A stretch of DNA of 36,615 nt, taken from Rhodoferax sp. Its GTDB lineage: Bacteria > Pseudomonadota > Gammaproteobacteria > Burkholderiales > Burkholderiaceae_C. Numbering within the stretch: the stretch's first letter is position 1; each line of letters opens with the position of its first letter. The notes below the pieces were generated by a model that was given only the letters and a program-made list of their open reading frames with translations, was not told the origin of the DNA and made no database searches. The position numbers and the translations under genes are program-made. The DNA lies in the NCBI GenBank assembly GCA_029865845.1, contig JARXAM010000014.1, forward strand, positions 1 through 36,615, written 5' to 3'. Positions 15,636-24,226 of the stretch are shown here, piece after piece.

Positions 15636-16778
15636 TTATCGTTGCTGCGCTTTCGGCTTAGGTCGGATGCCTGGGGTGAGTTGGAGTCTGAGGGTATCGG
15701 CTTTGCGTTGCACTACAAAGTTTGTCGCGATTCCTGGCCTTAAAGACGATACAAGAGACAGCAGTTGCGTTACATCGACTACCGGTTTGTCAGCAATGCT
15801 CACAATGACGTCGCCGGGGCGTATACCTGCTTTGGCGGCCGGGCCGTTTTGAAGCACACCCGTGATGATGACGCCTTCCTTCACCTTGACATCGAAGGTT
15901 TCGGCCAACTCGGCGGATAAATCATTGGGTTCAACACCGATCCAGCCGCGGGTGACTTTGCCGTCCCTCACAATATCCTCCAGCACTTGCTTCGCGGTGG
16001 TAACGGGGATAGCAAACCCGATGCCCATGCTGCCCCCTGACCGCGAATAAATGGCTGTGTTGATACCCAGAAGGTTGCCGCCGCTGTCCACCAGGGCGCC
16101 TCCCGAGTTGCCAGGGTTGATTGCTGCATCGGTCTGGATAAAGTTCTCGAAGGTATTGATGCCAAGTTGGTTGCGACCCAGCGCACTCACGATGCCACTG
16201 GTCACCGTTTGGCCAACACCAAAGGGGTTGCCGATCGCCAATACCTGGTCTCCCACTTGAAGCGCATCTGAGTTGCCCAGAATGATTACGGGTAGCTTGT
16301 CCATTTCGACCTTGAGCACCGCGAGGTCGCTGTCTGGGTCTGTGCCAATGACTTTGGCTGCCGCATTACGTCCGTCGTTGAAGAAAACCTGAATCTCATC
16401 GGCCTCATCAATCACGTGGTTGTTGGTCAAGATGTAGCCCTCGGGGCTGACGATCACGCCGCTTCCCAGACCTCCCTGTGGCTCGTCACCCTGGTCTCCA
16501 TAAAAGAATCGGAACCAAGGATCGTTGGCGTTGGGGTTCTTGACAGCGGCCTTGCTGGTGTTGATGCTCACCACAGCAGACGACGCCTTCTGCGCCGCGG
16601 TGCGTAGGCTGCCTGGAGGAATGTCGCCGGGCATCGGGGGCGGCGACTCGAACAAGGAAATGGTTCCGCGTGCGCCACTTGCCTGTCCGATCCAGTGAGG
16701 TTTCAACGTGGCCGCCACAAAATAGGCCGCCAACAGCACGGTGCAGGTTTGGGAAAACAGCAACCAAAGTCTTTTCAT
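15636..16778 (-). CDS. HtrA/DegS-like trypsin-type serine protease with one PDZ domain
   Basis: 380 residues from the ATG at 16778; an extended frame to 16823 adds residues without family likeness. Residues 4-24 are a hydrophobic anchor or uncleaved signal, so the protease probably acts in the periplasm facing the inner membrane. Catalytic triad: His121 in LTNNHVI, Asp151 in DSDLAVL, Ser225 in NPGNSGGAL. A single PDZ domain occupies about residues 285-370 (GWIGVEPNDL to RLQLTPG), with the ligand loop region GPAAKAGIRPGDVI. One PDZ and an anchor fit DegS/Do-type regulators; there are no sigma-E genes nearby to confirm. Confidence 0.92.
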   Translation of the reverse strand: MKRLWLLFSQTCTVLLAAYFVAATLKPHWIGQASGARGTISLFESPPPMPGDIPPGSLRTAAQKASSAVVSINTSKAAVKNPNANDPWFRFFYGDQGDEPQGGLGSGVIVSPEGYILTNNHVIDEADEIQVFFNDGRNAAAKVIGTDPDSDLAVLKVEMDKLPVIILGNSDALQVGDQVLAIGNPFGVGQTVTSGIVSALGRNQLGINTFENFIQTDAAINPGNSGGALVDSGGNLLGINTAIYSRSGGSMGIGFAIPVTTAKQVLEDIVRDGKVTRGWIGVEPNDLSAELAETFDVKVKEGVIITGVLQNGPAAKAGIRPGDVIVSIADKPVVDVTQLLSLVSSLRPGIATNFVVQRKADTLRLQLTPGIRPKPKAQQR

Positions 16779-16859
16779 GCAATCACTCAGCAATGGGCAC
16801 ACAGAAGCGCGTGCTGTGCGCAAATTGTAGGCTGCTAAGCTTTGCGCTCACCACCGCCT

Positions 16860-17264
16860 ATGGCCAATCACCGCAGCACCATCTTTATCCAACCGGAGGC
16901 GCCCGCCAAGCCCGCATGGGGCTCTGCCTGCAATGGCTGTGGCGTGTGTTGCTTGGCCGAGCCATGCCCGGTGGGCGTGCTTTTGAGTGGGCGCAGAACC
17001 GGTGCCTGCAAAGCGCTCGTTTGGGCAGATGCGCTGGGCGTCTACCGCTGCGGCGCATTAACCGAGCCGCGCCAGGTGCTTGCCAACAGAACACCGGTGT
17101 GGATGCACTGGGCGTTACGGCCACCGGCTCGGCTGCTGGCGTGGATGGCGCCCCGGTGGATATCAGCGGGAACGGGTTGTGATTGTTCTCTGGAAGTGTG
17201 GACGCAGTCTGGGAAAATCCGCATCGATACGACGGAACTAACTGAGCCCCCTACCGATGATTGA
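16860..17264 (+). CDS. YkgJ-like cysteine cluster protein
   Basis: 134 residues from the ATG at 16860. The N-terminal half has a dense cysteine set: Cys24, 27, 30, 31, 36, 50 and 64 in SACNGCGVCCLAEPCP and YRCGAL. This matches the cysteine-cluster (YkgJ/UPF0153-like) proteins thought to bind zinc or an Fe-S cluster. Two more cysteines, in GTGCDCSLEV, come near residue 114. Molecular function not established. It starts 81 bases from the divergent HtrA-like gene and overlaps the start of the NIF3 gene by eight bases. Confidence 0.8.
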   Translation: MANHRSTIFIQPEAPAKPAWGSACNGCGVCCLAEPCPVGVLLSGRRTGACKALVWADALGVYRCGALTEPRQVLANRTPVWMHWALRPPARLLAWMAPRWISAGTGCDCSLEVWTQSGKIRIDTTELTEPPTDD

Positions 17265-18012
17265 ACGCCCCGCACTTCTCCAATCCCTTCAGACCTTGTT
17301 GCAACCTGATCGTTTCAAGGACTATTGTCATAACGGGCTACAGGTCGAAGGGCGGGTCTGCATAGGCCATCTCGTGTCCGGTGTGACCGCCAGTGAGGCG
17401 CTGATTCATGCGGCGATTGATGTTGGTGCCGACGCTATCTTGGTACACCACGGTCTTTTTTGGAAGAGTTTTTCTGGGCAGGTTAGTGGCTGGATGCGAA
17501 AGCGCCTTTCCTTACTGCTCGCGCACGACATTAACTTACTGGCCTATCACCTCCCGTTGGACGCGCACCCGGAACTCGGTAACAACGCCCAACTAGGTCG
17601 CGTGCTGGGGCTGGAAGTGCGTACCGCCTTTGGCGACCAATCGCTAGGCTTCATGGGGAGTCGGGTGACTGGTGAGTGGGGATCCGATGCGGCACTGGCG
17701 CAGCACATTCAAACTGCCTTGCGTCGCCCGGTGACCTTGGTGTCTGGGCATGCAGGGCCGGTGTGTCATGTAGCCTGGTGCACCGGAGGCGCACAGAGCT
17801 ATTTCGAGCCCGCTATTGCAGCGGGAGCGCAGGTATTTGTGACGGGCGAGATATCTGAGCCTCAAGCCCATTTGGCGCGTGAGTGTGGTGTGTCATACAT
17901 CGCGTGCGGACACCATGCCAGTGAGCGCTATGGGGCACCTGCAGTGGCATCAAAGATTGCGGCGGAGTTTGGTATTCGACACACCTTCATAGACATTCCG
18001 AATCCCGCATGA
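17257..18012 (+). CDS. NIF3-like dinuclear metal-centre protein
   Basis: 251 residues. The Nif3/YbgI/DUF34 family forms hexameric toroids with a two-metal site; proposed roles include GTP cyclohydrolase-like hydrolysis, but the function is not settled. Metal-site motifs visible: DAILVHHGLFWKS at about 59-71, NLLAYHLPLDAHPELGNN at about 92-109, and near the C-terminus YIACGHHASERYG at about 212-224. Overlaps with both neighbours (8 bases with the cysteine cluster gene, 4 with pdxA) suggest a three-gene operon. Confidence 0.92.
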   Translation: MIERPALLQSLQTLLQPDRFKDYCHNGLQVEGRVCIGHLVSGVTASEALIHAAIDVGADAILVHHGLFWKSFSGQVSGWMRKRLSLLLAHDINLLAYHLPLDAHPELGNNAQLGRVLGLEVRTAFGDQSLGFMGSRVTGEWGSDAALAQHIQTALRRPVTLVSGHAGPVCHVAWCTGGAQSYFEPAIAAGAQVFVTGEISEPQAHLARECGVSYIACGHHASERYGAPAVASKIAAEFGIRHTFIDIPNPA

Positions 18013-19055
18013 CACCAAGCACTATCGCCCTTACCTTGGGGGATGCCGCTGGCATCGGGCCTGAGATCATTGCGAAAGCCTTCCAGCAGGAGCCAATGCT
18101 CATGCGCGCCTGCTTTGTGGCCGGAGACCTGCAAGCCATACGGCGCGCGGCGCGACAGGTGGCCGGTGGGCGAATGCCATTGCCTGTGTTGCACATTGAT
18201 GCACCGCATGAGGCACTACTGGCCCCTCCGCATTGCATACCCGTGCTGCAAATCGGTGACCCACTGGGGCACGTTACCGCAGGGAGCGTGGATGCCGCTG
18301 CGGGTGAGTTTGCGGGACGCTGTGTGACGTGGGCTGCCGATGCGGCGTTGCGCCGTGAGATTGCGGCACTGGTGACTGCACCCATTCACAAAGAAGCGTT
18401 GAGCGCCGCAGGTGCCCCTTACGATGCTTATCCGGGACATACCGAACTGTTGCAAGCCCGAGCGGCCTTGGCGCGGGGTTTATCGTCGGCAGAGATGCCG
18501 GTGCGCATGATGTTAGCTAGCGAGGCATTGCGCACTGTATTGGTCAGCATCCACATGTCTTTGCGCGATGCGTTGGAGGCGGTCACCGTTGGCAATGTGC
18601 TGCAAACCTTGCGCATTACGCGCGCGGCGTTGCGTGACATGCTGGAGCGGGAGCCACGTATTGCTGTGGCCGGTGTCAATCCCCATGCAGGGGAGGGCGG
18701 CTTGTTTGGTCGAGAAGAGATTGAGGTTATCTCCCCCGCCATCGCGCTAGCGCGTGCAGAAGGGGGCGACGTTCATGGTCCGATTCCACCTGACACAGTG
18801 TTCATGCGTGCACGCCATGCGGATGACCATCCCGGTGAATTTGATGTAGTAATCGCGATGTACCACGATCAAGGCTTGATACCTATGAAGTACTTGGGGG
18901 TGGACCAAGGCGTCAATGTAACTTTGGGCCTCCCCCTGGTGCGCACTAGTCCGGATCACGGGACGGCGTTTGATATCGCGGGTCGCGGGCTGGCCAGTGC
19001 GCAAAGCATGATCGAGGCCGTTCGCGTCGCAAAACGCCTCGCAAAAATCGACTGA
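18009..19055 (+). CDS. pdxA: 4-hydroxythreonine-4-phosphate dehydrogenase
   Basis: 348 residues. Oxidises 4-phosphohydroxy-L-threonine in the DXP-dependent pyridoxal phosphate pathway. The N-terminal LTLGDAAGIGPEI is the family signature, normally LTxGDPAGIGPE; here Ala replaces the proline. Metal-binding histidines occur in TAPIHKEAL (about 120), MYHDQGLIPMKYLG (about 285) and TSPDHGTAFDIAG (about 318). The ATG overlaps the NIF3 stop (ATGA). The pathway supplies PLP needed, for example, by HisC. A weak 15-base palindrome lies 37 bases after the stop. Confidence 0.95.
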   Translation: MTPSTIALTLGDAAGIGPEIIAKAFQQEPMLMRACFVAGDLQAIRRAARQVAGGRMPLPVLHIDAPHEALLAPPHCIPVLQIGDPLGHVTAGSVDAAAGEFAGRCVTWAADAALRREIAALVTAPIHKEALSAAGAPYDAYPGHTELLQARAALARGLSSAEMPVRMMLASEALRTVLVSIHMSLRDALEAVTVGNVLQTLRITRAALRDMLEREPRIAVAGVNPHAGEGGLFGREEIEVISPAIALARAEGGDVHGPIPPDTVFMRARHADDHPGEFDVVIAMYHDQGLIPMKYLGVDQGVNVTLGLPLVRTSPDHGTAFDIAGRGLASAQSMIEAVRVAKRLAKID

Positions 19056-19116
19056 CCCAAACGAACGGCAGACTCCTGTAACCAGCGCCAACGCGAACTG
19101 TTCGCGCGGTAGTCCA

Positions 19117-19554
19117 CTACTTCTTTAGGCTATCTCGAATTTCGCGTAGCAACACAATTTCCTCTGGCGTGATGGCCTCAAGGGGCGCAGCGGCCGTAGA
19201 CCTGGGAGCTTCATTTTTTAGCCGATTGATTTGTTTGATCATCAAGAAGATGATGAACGCGAGAATGGCAAAGTTCACGGCCACAGTGACGAAACTACCG
19301 TAGGCAAAGACTGGAACACCGGCTTTTTTTAGCGCATCGAGTGTAGTTGCTGTCCCAGGAGGCACGCTACCCAAGATCAAAAACAGATTTGAAAAATCCA
19401 GTTTGCCGACCACCGCCCCTACGATGGGCATGATCAAGTCGCCCACAACGGAGTCCACAATTTTCCCGAATGCTCCACCAATGATGACGCCCACGGCCAA
19501 GTCGACCACATTGCCCTTGATGGCAAACTCTTTAAATTCCCCAAGCATGCTCAT
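19117..19554 (-). CDS. mscL: Large-conductance mechanosensitive channel
   Basis: 145 residues, minus strand. Inner-membrane pentameric channel that releases solutes on sudden osmotic downshift. The N-terminus [35 protein letters not shown] carries the pore-lining TM1 with conserved glycines. A periplasmic loop of about 40 residues follows, then TM2 ([20 protein letters not shown]) and a cytoplasmic helix ending [16 protein letters not shown] good Shine-Dalgarno (AGGTAGGGG) precedes the ATG. It converges on pdxA and diverges from petA, with 155 bases between the mscL and petA starts. Confidence 0.96.
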   Translation of the reverse strand: MSMLGEFKEFAIKGNVVDLAVGVIIGGAFGKIVDSVVGDLIMPIVGAVVGKLDFSNLFLILGSVPPGTATTLDALKKAGVPVFAYGSFVTVAVNFAILAFIIFLMIKQINRLKNEAPRSTAAAPLEAITPEEIVLLREIRDSLKK

Positions 19555-19640
19555 GGCCCCTACCTTTCATCGCAGTCAGTGAAGGGGAGGAGTATGGCCG
19601 AATTTGCAACAGCTACGTTGGGCTGGCGCTGGTACCAAGA

Positions 19641-19670
19641 TTGAATAGCCCCTCTGCTCTCAGCTACAAT
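19641..19670 (+). promoter_or_regulatory. Candidate petABC promoter
   Basis: TTGAAT (19641-19646) and TACAAT (19665-19670) with an 18-base spacer lie about 40 bases before the petA start, in the mscL-petA divergent region. This is one of the best sigma-70-like matches in the window. The Shine-Dalgarno GAGGA follows at 19700. Confidence 0.5.
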
Positions 19671-19709
19671 TCCGGGCTACCTTTCCAGCGATGTTCATTG
19701 AGGATTCTC

Positions 19710-20324
19710 ATGAGTGAAACACTTGTCGACAACAAAAAGATCGACGCCAGCAAACGGACGTGGATGATTGCCTCAGGGTGCGCCGGTGCAGTGGGCGGCG
19801 TTGCTACTGCTATACCTTTTGTGAGCACATTCCAACCGTCCGAGCGCGCAAAGGCAGCTGGCGCCGCGGTCGAGGTGGACATTGCTGGACTGAAGCCCGG
19901 AGAAAAAATAACCGTGGAGTGGCGCGGCAAGCCTGTTTGGATTGTTCGACGCACGCCTGAACAAGTCGCGGCATTGGCTGGCAACGATGCGTCGCTGGCA
20001 GATCCCAAGTCTGAGCGTAAGCCTTCCGAGTTAACTCCCGAATACGCACGCAACGAAGGTCGTTCCATCAAGCCCGAGTTTTTCGTTGCGGTGGGCATCT
20101 GCTCTCACTTGGGATGTTCGCCTTCGGACAAGTTCGAGACGGGGGCGCAACCGTCGTTGCCAGATAATTGGGCAGGTGGGTTCTTGTGCCCGTGCCATGG
20201 TTCCACATTCGATATGGCCGGGCGCGTGTTCAAAAACAAGCCCGCGCCAGATAACCTCGAAGTGCCGCCGCACATGTTCCTGTCCGATAGCAAACTGCTG
20301 ATCGGCGAAGACAAGAAAGCCTGA
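19710..20324 (+). CDS. petA: Rieske iron-sulfur subunit of cytochrome bc1
   Basis: 204 residues from the ATG at 19710, which has GAGGA upstream; a longer frame from 19641 begins at the -35 box and is not plausible. Carries electrons from ubiquinol to cytochrome c1. The N-terminal membrane anchor is at about residues 17-40, preceded by KRTW, a Tat-like N-region with a single arginine. The 2Fe-2S ligands are Cys131 and His133 in CSHLGC and Cys160 and His163 in CPCHGS; the disulfide pair is Cys136/Cys162. petB follows ten bases later. Confidence 0.97.
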   Translation: MSETLVDNKKIDASKRTWMIASGCAGAVGGVATAIPFVSTFQPSERAKAAGAAVEVDIAGLKPGEKITVEWRGKPVWIVRRTPEQVAALAGNDASLADPKSERKPSELTPEYARNEGRSIKPEFFVAVGICSHLGCSPSDKFETGAQPSLPDNWAGGFLCPCHGSTFDMAGRVFKNKPAPDNLEVPPHMFLSDSKLLIGEDKKA

Positions 20325-20334
20325 GGACCAAGAC

Positions 20335-21750
20335 ATGGCACGCGAATTCAAGGAAATTTCCCCCAACGCTTCTGCTGGCGAAAAAGTGACCAACTGGTTT
20401 GAAAACCGGTTCCCTACCGCCTTTGATGCGTACAAGGTGCATATGTCGGAGTACTACGCTCCGAAGAACTTTAACTTTTGGTACATCTTCGGATCGCTTG
20501 CGTTGTTGGTGCTAGTGATTCAGATTGTTACGGGTATCTTTCTCGTGATGCATTACAAGCCAGATGCCAATTTGGCGTTTGGTTCCGTGGAGTACATCAT
20601 GCGCGATGTCCCATGGGGTTGGCTGATTCGCTATATGCACTCCACCGGCGCCTCGGCCTTTTTTGTGGTCGTATATCTGCACATGTTCCGCGGTTTGATT
20701 TATGGAAGCTACCGAAAACCGCGCGAATTGGTTTGGATTTTTGGCTGCGCCATTTTTCTGTGTCTGATGGCTGAGGCGTTTATGGGGTACTTGTTGCCCT
20801 GGGGTCAAATGTCGTACTGGGGTGCGCAAGTCATTGTGAATCTGTTTGCCGCAATCCCTTTGGTGGGGCCCGACCTTGCCCTGTTGATTCGTGGTGACTA
20901 TGTGGTTGGTGATGCAACCCTCAACCGTTTTTTCAGTTTTCACGTGATTGCAGTGCCGTTAGTTTTGTTGGGCCTGGTGGTTGCGCATTTGCTGGCGTTG
21001 CACGATGTTGGGTCAAACAACCCCGACGGCGTGGAGATTAAGGGCCCTAATGCCCCTCGCGACGCCAACGGGCATCCTTTGGACGGAGTCCCGTTTCATC
21101 CCTACTACACGGTGCATGACATCTTTGCTGTAAGCCTGTTTTTGATGGTGTTTACTGCAATCATCTTTTTTGCCCCAGAGTTCGGCGGTTACTTTTTGGA
21201 ATACAACAATTTCATTCCTGCTGACCCCCTGAAAACCCCAGCGCACATTGCTCCTGTGTGGTACTTCACGCCCTTCTACTCCATGCTCCGCGCAATCACC
21301 AGCGAGATGATGTACGCACTTATTGCATGTGTGATCGGGGCTGCGGCATTTGGTGTGATGAAGGCAAAGCTGCCTAATGTTGTCAAGGGCGCTATCGTAG
21401 GCGCTGCAGTATTGGTATCTGCCGCCATGTTGTCTATCGACGCCAAGTTCTGGGGTGTTGTCGTGATGGGCGGCGCGGTAGTGATCCTGTTCTTCCTGCC
21501 TTGGTTGGATAACAGCCCGGTCAAATCTATTCGTTACCGTCCGGATTGGCACAAATATTTGTACGCCATCTTTGTTATCAACTTTGTCATTTTGGCGTAT
21601 CTTGGTGTACAGCCACCTTCACCGATTGGCGAGCGTGTTTCCCAGGTTGGTACTTTGTTTTACTTTGGCTTTTTCTTGTTGATGCCGTGGTGGAGTACCG
21701 TGGGTGAGAGTAAGCCCGTGCCATCCCGTGTGACATTTACTGCCCATTGA
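20335..21750 (+). CDS. petB: Cytochrome b subunit of cytochrome bc1
   Basis: 471 residues with eight to ten membrane segments. Binds the two b hemes and the quinol oxidation and reduction sites. Heme histidines fall in RYMHSTGASAFFVVVYLHMFRG and in FSFHVIAVPLVLLGLVVAHLLALH. The Qo-site PEWY-like segment appears as PVWYFTPFYSMLRA. GYLLPWGQMSYWGAQV is a family constant. The C-terminal part is longer than in mitochondria, as is usual for betaproteobacteria. Tight spacing to petA (10 bases) and petC (18 bases) shows one operon. Confidence 0.97.
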   Translation: MAREFKEISPNASAGEKVTNWFENRFPTAFDAYKVHMSEYYAPKNFNFWYIFGSLALLVLVIQIVTGIFLVMHYKPDANLAFGSVEYIMRDVPWGWLIRYMHSTGASAFFVVVYLHMFRGLIYGSYRKPRELVWIFGCAIFLCLMAEAFMGYLLPWGQMSYWGAQVIVNLFAAIPLVGPDLALLIRGDYVVGDATLNRFFSFHVIAVPLVLLGLVVAHLLALHDVGSNNPDGVEIKGPNAPRDANGHPLDGVPFHPYYTVHDIFAVSLFLMVFTAIIFFAPEFGGYFLEYNNFIPADPLKTPAHIAPVWYFTPFYSMLRAITSEMMYALIACVIGAAAFGVMKAKLPNVVKGAIVGAAVLVSAAMLSIDAKFWGVVVMGGAVVILFFLPWLDNSPVKSIRYRPDWHKYLYAIFVINFVILAYLGVQPPSPIGERVSQVGTLFYFGFFLLMPWWSTVGESKPVPSRVTFTAH

Positions 21751-21768
21751 GTGCCGGAGTAACGATTT

Positions 21769-22524
21769 ATGAAAAAGATTATTTTGTCTTTGGCACTTGC
21801 TATCGGTGTAGTTTTTGGGGTCCAAGCCGCCACTGGTGGAATTGCATGGGACAAAGCACCATCCAAGATCAATGATGTGGCGTCGTTGCAAAATGGCGCA
21901 AAAGTTTTCGTGAACTATTGTTTGAGCTGCCACTCTGCAGCCTACATGCGGTTTAACCGCCTGAAGGACATCGGTCTGACGGATCAACAGATAAAAGACA
22001 ATTTGTTGTTCACGACCGATAAAGTGGGTGAGACCATGAAGGCGGCGATTGATCCGCGGCAAGCCAAGGAGTGGTTTGGTGCAAACCCCCCTGATTTGAC
22101 TGTCATCGCTCGCTCGCGTGCGGGTGCTGGCGGTACCGGTGCTGACTATTTGTATACTTTTTTGCGCACCTACTATGTGGACGACACCAAGGTAACTGGT
22201 TGGAATAACTTGGCATTCCCCAATGTGGGTATGCCGCATGCTTTGTGGGAACTACAGGGTAAGCGCATACCAGTTTATGAGACTGTTGAGAGTCATGGGC
22301 ACGAAGCCCACGTGTTCAAGGGTTGGCAGCAGATTACCCCAGGGACCATGTCCCCTTTGGAATACGACGAAATGGTCGGGGATCTGGTGAATTACTTGCA
22401 GTGGATGGCTGAGCCCGCGCAAAACACACGTGTTCGTGTGGGGGTTTGGGTATTGTTGTTTTTGTCCGTCTTGACTTTGTTCGCTTGGCGCTTGAATGCC
22501 GCCTTCTGGAAGGATGTGAAGTAG
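21769..22524 (+). CDS. petC: Cytochrome c1 subunit of cytochrome bc1
   Basis: 251 residues. Takes electrons from the Rieske protein to soluble cytochrome c or a terminal oxidase. Signal peptide at residues 1-20 (MKKIILSLALAIGVVFGVQA). One heme c site, CLSCH, at 51-55. A C-terminal membrane anchor (VGVWVLLFLSVLTLFAWRL) at about 223-241 holds the domain on the periplasmic face. It is the last gene of petABC. A rho-independent terminator lies 48 bases after the stop. Confidence 0.96.
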   Translation: MKKIILSLALAIGVVFGVQAATGGIAWDKAPSKINDVASLQNGAKVFVNYCLSCHSAAYMRFNRLKDIGLTDQQIKDNLLFTTDKVGETMKAAIDPRQAKEWFGANPPDLTVIARSRAGAGGTGADYLYTFLRTYYVDDTKVTGWNNLAFPNVGMPHALWELQGKRIPVYETVESHGHEAHVFKGWQQITPGTMSPLEYDEMVGDLVNYLQWMAEPAQNTRVRVGVWVLLFLSVLTLFAWRLNAAFWKDVK

Positions 22525-22571
22525 CCCTTCCTACCGCTGTCCGGTGTTGCTTGGCCGGCAGCGACAGGTTC

Positions 22572-22612
22572 AGAGTGGGTCCGCTGACGCGTCCCACTCT
22601 TTTTCATTTTTT
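22572..22612 (+). terminator. Rho-independent terminator after petC
   Basis: The perfect 8-base stem AGAGTGGG (22572-22579) and CCCACTCT (22593-22600) encloses a 13-base loop and runs into TTTTT and then CATTTTTT. It separates petABC from sspA, although some read-through into sspA is possible because sspA follows only 15 bases later. Confidence 0.8.
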
Positions 22613-22626
22613 AGGAGTCCCTTGCC

Positions 22627-23238
22627 ATGATGGTGTTGTATTCAGGAACAACCTGCCCATTTTCTCACCGTTGCCGGTTTGTGTTGTTTGAGAAGGGCAT
22701 GGATTTTGAAATTCGTGATGTGGATCTTTACAACAAGCCCGAAGACATTAGCGTAATGAATCCGTATGGGCAGGTGCCTATTCTGGTGGAGCGCGATTTG
22801 ATTTTGTATGAATCCAACATCATCAACGAGTATATCGATGAGCGATTTCCGCACCCTCAATTGATGCCCGGCGATCCCGTGGATCGGGCGAGGGTTCGCT
22901 TGTTTTTGCTCAATTTCGAGAAAGAGCTTTTTGTACATGTCCACACCCTCGAAGCTCGGGCGTCCAAGGGTAACGAAAAAGCGCTGGACAAGGCCCGCAG
23001 CCATATTCGCGACAGATTGACCCAATTGGCACCTGTTTTTCTAAAAAACAAGTTTATGTTGGGAGAGTCGTTTTCCATGCTGGATGTGGCTATCGCCCCA
23101 TTGTTGTGGCGATTGGATTATTACGGTATCGATTTAAGCAAAAATGCAGCACCGTTACTCAAGTACGCGGAGCGCATTTTTTCTCGCCCTGCGTATATTG
23201 AGGCATTGACGCCATCTGAAAAGGTTATGCGAAAGTAA
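22627..23238 (+). CDS. sspA: Stringent starvation protein A (GST-fold)
   Basis: 203 residues. RNA-polymerase-associated protein of glutathione S-transferase fold. N-terminal thioredoxin-like part: MVLYSGTTCPFSHRCRFVLFEKG, then NPYGQVPILVERDLILYESNIINEYIDERFPHP (residues 45-77), strongly SspA-like. The C-terminal helical domain includes FMLGESFSMLDVAIAPLLWRLD near 140-161. Strong ribosome binding site (AGGAG). sspB follows 16 bases later, the conserved pair. In Burkholderiales sspAB regularly follows petABC. Confidence 0.94.
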   Translation: MMVLYSGTTCPFSHRCRFVLFEKGMDFEIRDVDLYNKPEDISVMNPYGQVPILVERDLILYESNIINEYIDERFPHPQLMPGDPVDRARVRLFLLNFEKELFVHVHTLEARASKGNEKALDKARSHIRDRLTQLAPVFLKNKFMLGESFSMLDVAIAPLLWRLDYYGIDLSKNAAPLLKYAERIFSRPAYIEALTPSEKVMRK

Positions 23239-23254
23239 GTCGGTGCCCTAACGT

Positions 23255-23740
23255 ATGCGTGATTCAGAAGACTCAAGTTCAACCCGTCCGTACCTCATTC
23301 GTGCACTGCATGAATGGTGTACTGACAATGGATTCACCCCGTTTCTTTCGGTGCAGGTGGATGAGTCTGTTCGCGTGCCCCTTGAATTCGTCCGGGACGG
23401 CGAAATTGTCCTCAACATCAGTTTTGACGCGACCAGTGCGCTCCATCTTGGAAACGACCATATAGAGTTCAAGGGACGTTTTGGTGGCGTTGCTAAGGAT
23501 GTTTATGTTCCTGTTACCAAAGTCTTGGCAATTTATGCGCGGGAAAACGGACAAGGAATGGCATTTCCCCAGGACGCGAGCCACTCACGCCCTATTTCGC
23601 AAGATGCGTTGGCGTCAAAGTTGCGTCCCTCCGAGCAACACCTAGAGCCTGTTGGTCAGACGGATGAGGGCGGTGGGCCAAAGCACCCAGTGCCTCCCAG
23701 TACGTCGAGTGGCCGCCCAGTGCTCAAGCGAATAAAATAA
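23255..23740 (+). CDS. sspB: ClpXP protease specificity-enhancing factor SspB
   Basis: 161 residues. Adaptor that delivers ssrA-tagged and other substrates to ClpXP. The folded domain spans about residues 12-105: RPYLIRALHEWCTDNGFTPFLSVQ, then LNISFDATSALHLGNDHIEFKGRFGGV and a strand with VYVPVTKVLAIYARENGQGM. A flexible linker follows, and the C-terminal RPVLKRIK corresponds to the ClpX-binding tail (RPALRVVK in E. coli). No clear Shine-Dalgarno; probably coupled to sspA. Confidence 0.95.
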   Translation: MRDSEDSSSTRPYLIRALHEWCTDNGFTPFLSVQVDESVRVPLEFVRDGEIVLNISFDATSALHLGNDHIEFKGRFGGVAKDVYVPVTKVLAIYARENGQGMAFPQDASHSRPISQDALASKLRPSEQHLEPVGQTDEGGGPKHPVPPSTSSGRPVLKRIK

Positions 23741-23791
23741 GCGCTTGATTCCGATTCTCCACCGCTTAGTCTGCGGTATCATCAATCCCGT

Positions 23792-23867
23792 GCCGATTTA
23801 GCTCAGTTGGTAGAGCAACCGCCTTGTAAGCGGTAGGTCATCAGTTCGAATCCGATAATCGGCACCA
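23792..23867 (+). tRNA. tRNA-Thr (anticodon UGU)
   Basis: Cloverleaf: acceptor stem GCCGATT with AATCGGC, D arm GCTC-AGTTGGTA-GAGC, anticodon stem ACCGC-CTTGTAA-GCGGT with anticodon TGT (reads ACA), variable loop AGGTC, T loop TTCGAAT. The CCA end is encoded. The T stem ATCAG/CCGAT has an A-C mismatch in its fourth pair. A -10-like TATCAT lies nine bases upstream (23777-23782). The 51 bases between sspB and the tRNA hold no other feature. Confidence 0.97.
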
Positions 23868-23881
23868 CTTCTTTTGGCCAA

Positions 23882-24193
23882 TTACTGGCCCCGCGATGTC
23901 TGAACTTTCAGACGAAGCGTATCTATATTCCAACCTTTTGTTCTTAGGTGTGCCTGTATCGCTGGCGAAAGCTGGCGTACTTTTGCCGCTGCGGCGTTGT
24001 TGTCTAGAATTAGGCACCATGTAGCGCCATCAATAGGTCCGGCTTTCATCGTCTTAAAGATTCCCTGGGGTATCAAGGGCTCAATGCTTTTGAGTCGATC
24101 ATTAGACTCTAAGGCCAACTGGGTTAGATGAGACAGGGTGGGTGATTCATGAGCCGCCTGCATGATGCTCAAAGCTCTGTGATTTCTGTGCAT
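23882..24193 (-). CDS. DciA-like protein (DUF721)
   Basis: 103 residues from the ATG at 24193. DciA proteins load the replicative helicase DnaB in bacteria lacking DnaC. The KH-like N-terminal region shows as SPTLSHLTQLALESNDRLKSIEPLIP, followed by GPIDGATWCLILDNNAAAAKVRQLSPAIQAHLRTKGWNIDTLRLKVQ, typical of the short betaproteobacterial proteins. The ATG at 24163 is an alternative start; neither has a good Shine-Dalgarno. The adjacent M23 gene is divergent and starts only 33 bases away. In many relatives ftsZ and lpxC sit on the other side; here a tRNA and sspB do. Confidence 0.82.
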   Translation of the reverse strand: MHRNHRALSIMQAAHESPTLSHLTQLALESNDRLKSIEPLIPQGIFKTMKAGPIDGATWCLILDNNAAAAKVRQLSPAIQAHLRTKGWNIDTLRLKVQTSRGQ

Positions 24194-24226
24194 ACAAGCG
24201 CTCACAAAAATGAAGGAAAAAGTTGG

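Noticed and set aside
19092-19106. Palindrome CGCGAACTGTTCGCG between pdxA and mscL as a terminator
   Set aside because: Stem of six pairs but no T run on either strand; too weak to call.
23876-23890. GGCCA-ATTAC-TGGCC hairpin after tRNA-Thr as a terminator
   Set aside because: The short stem is followed by CCGCG rather than T residues on the plus strand, and by no T run on the minus strand.
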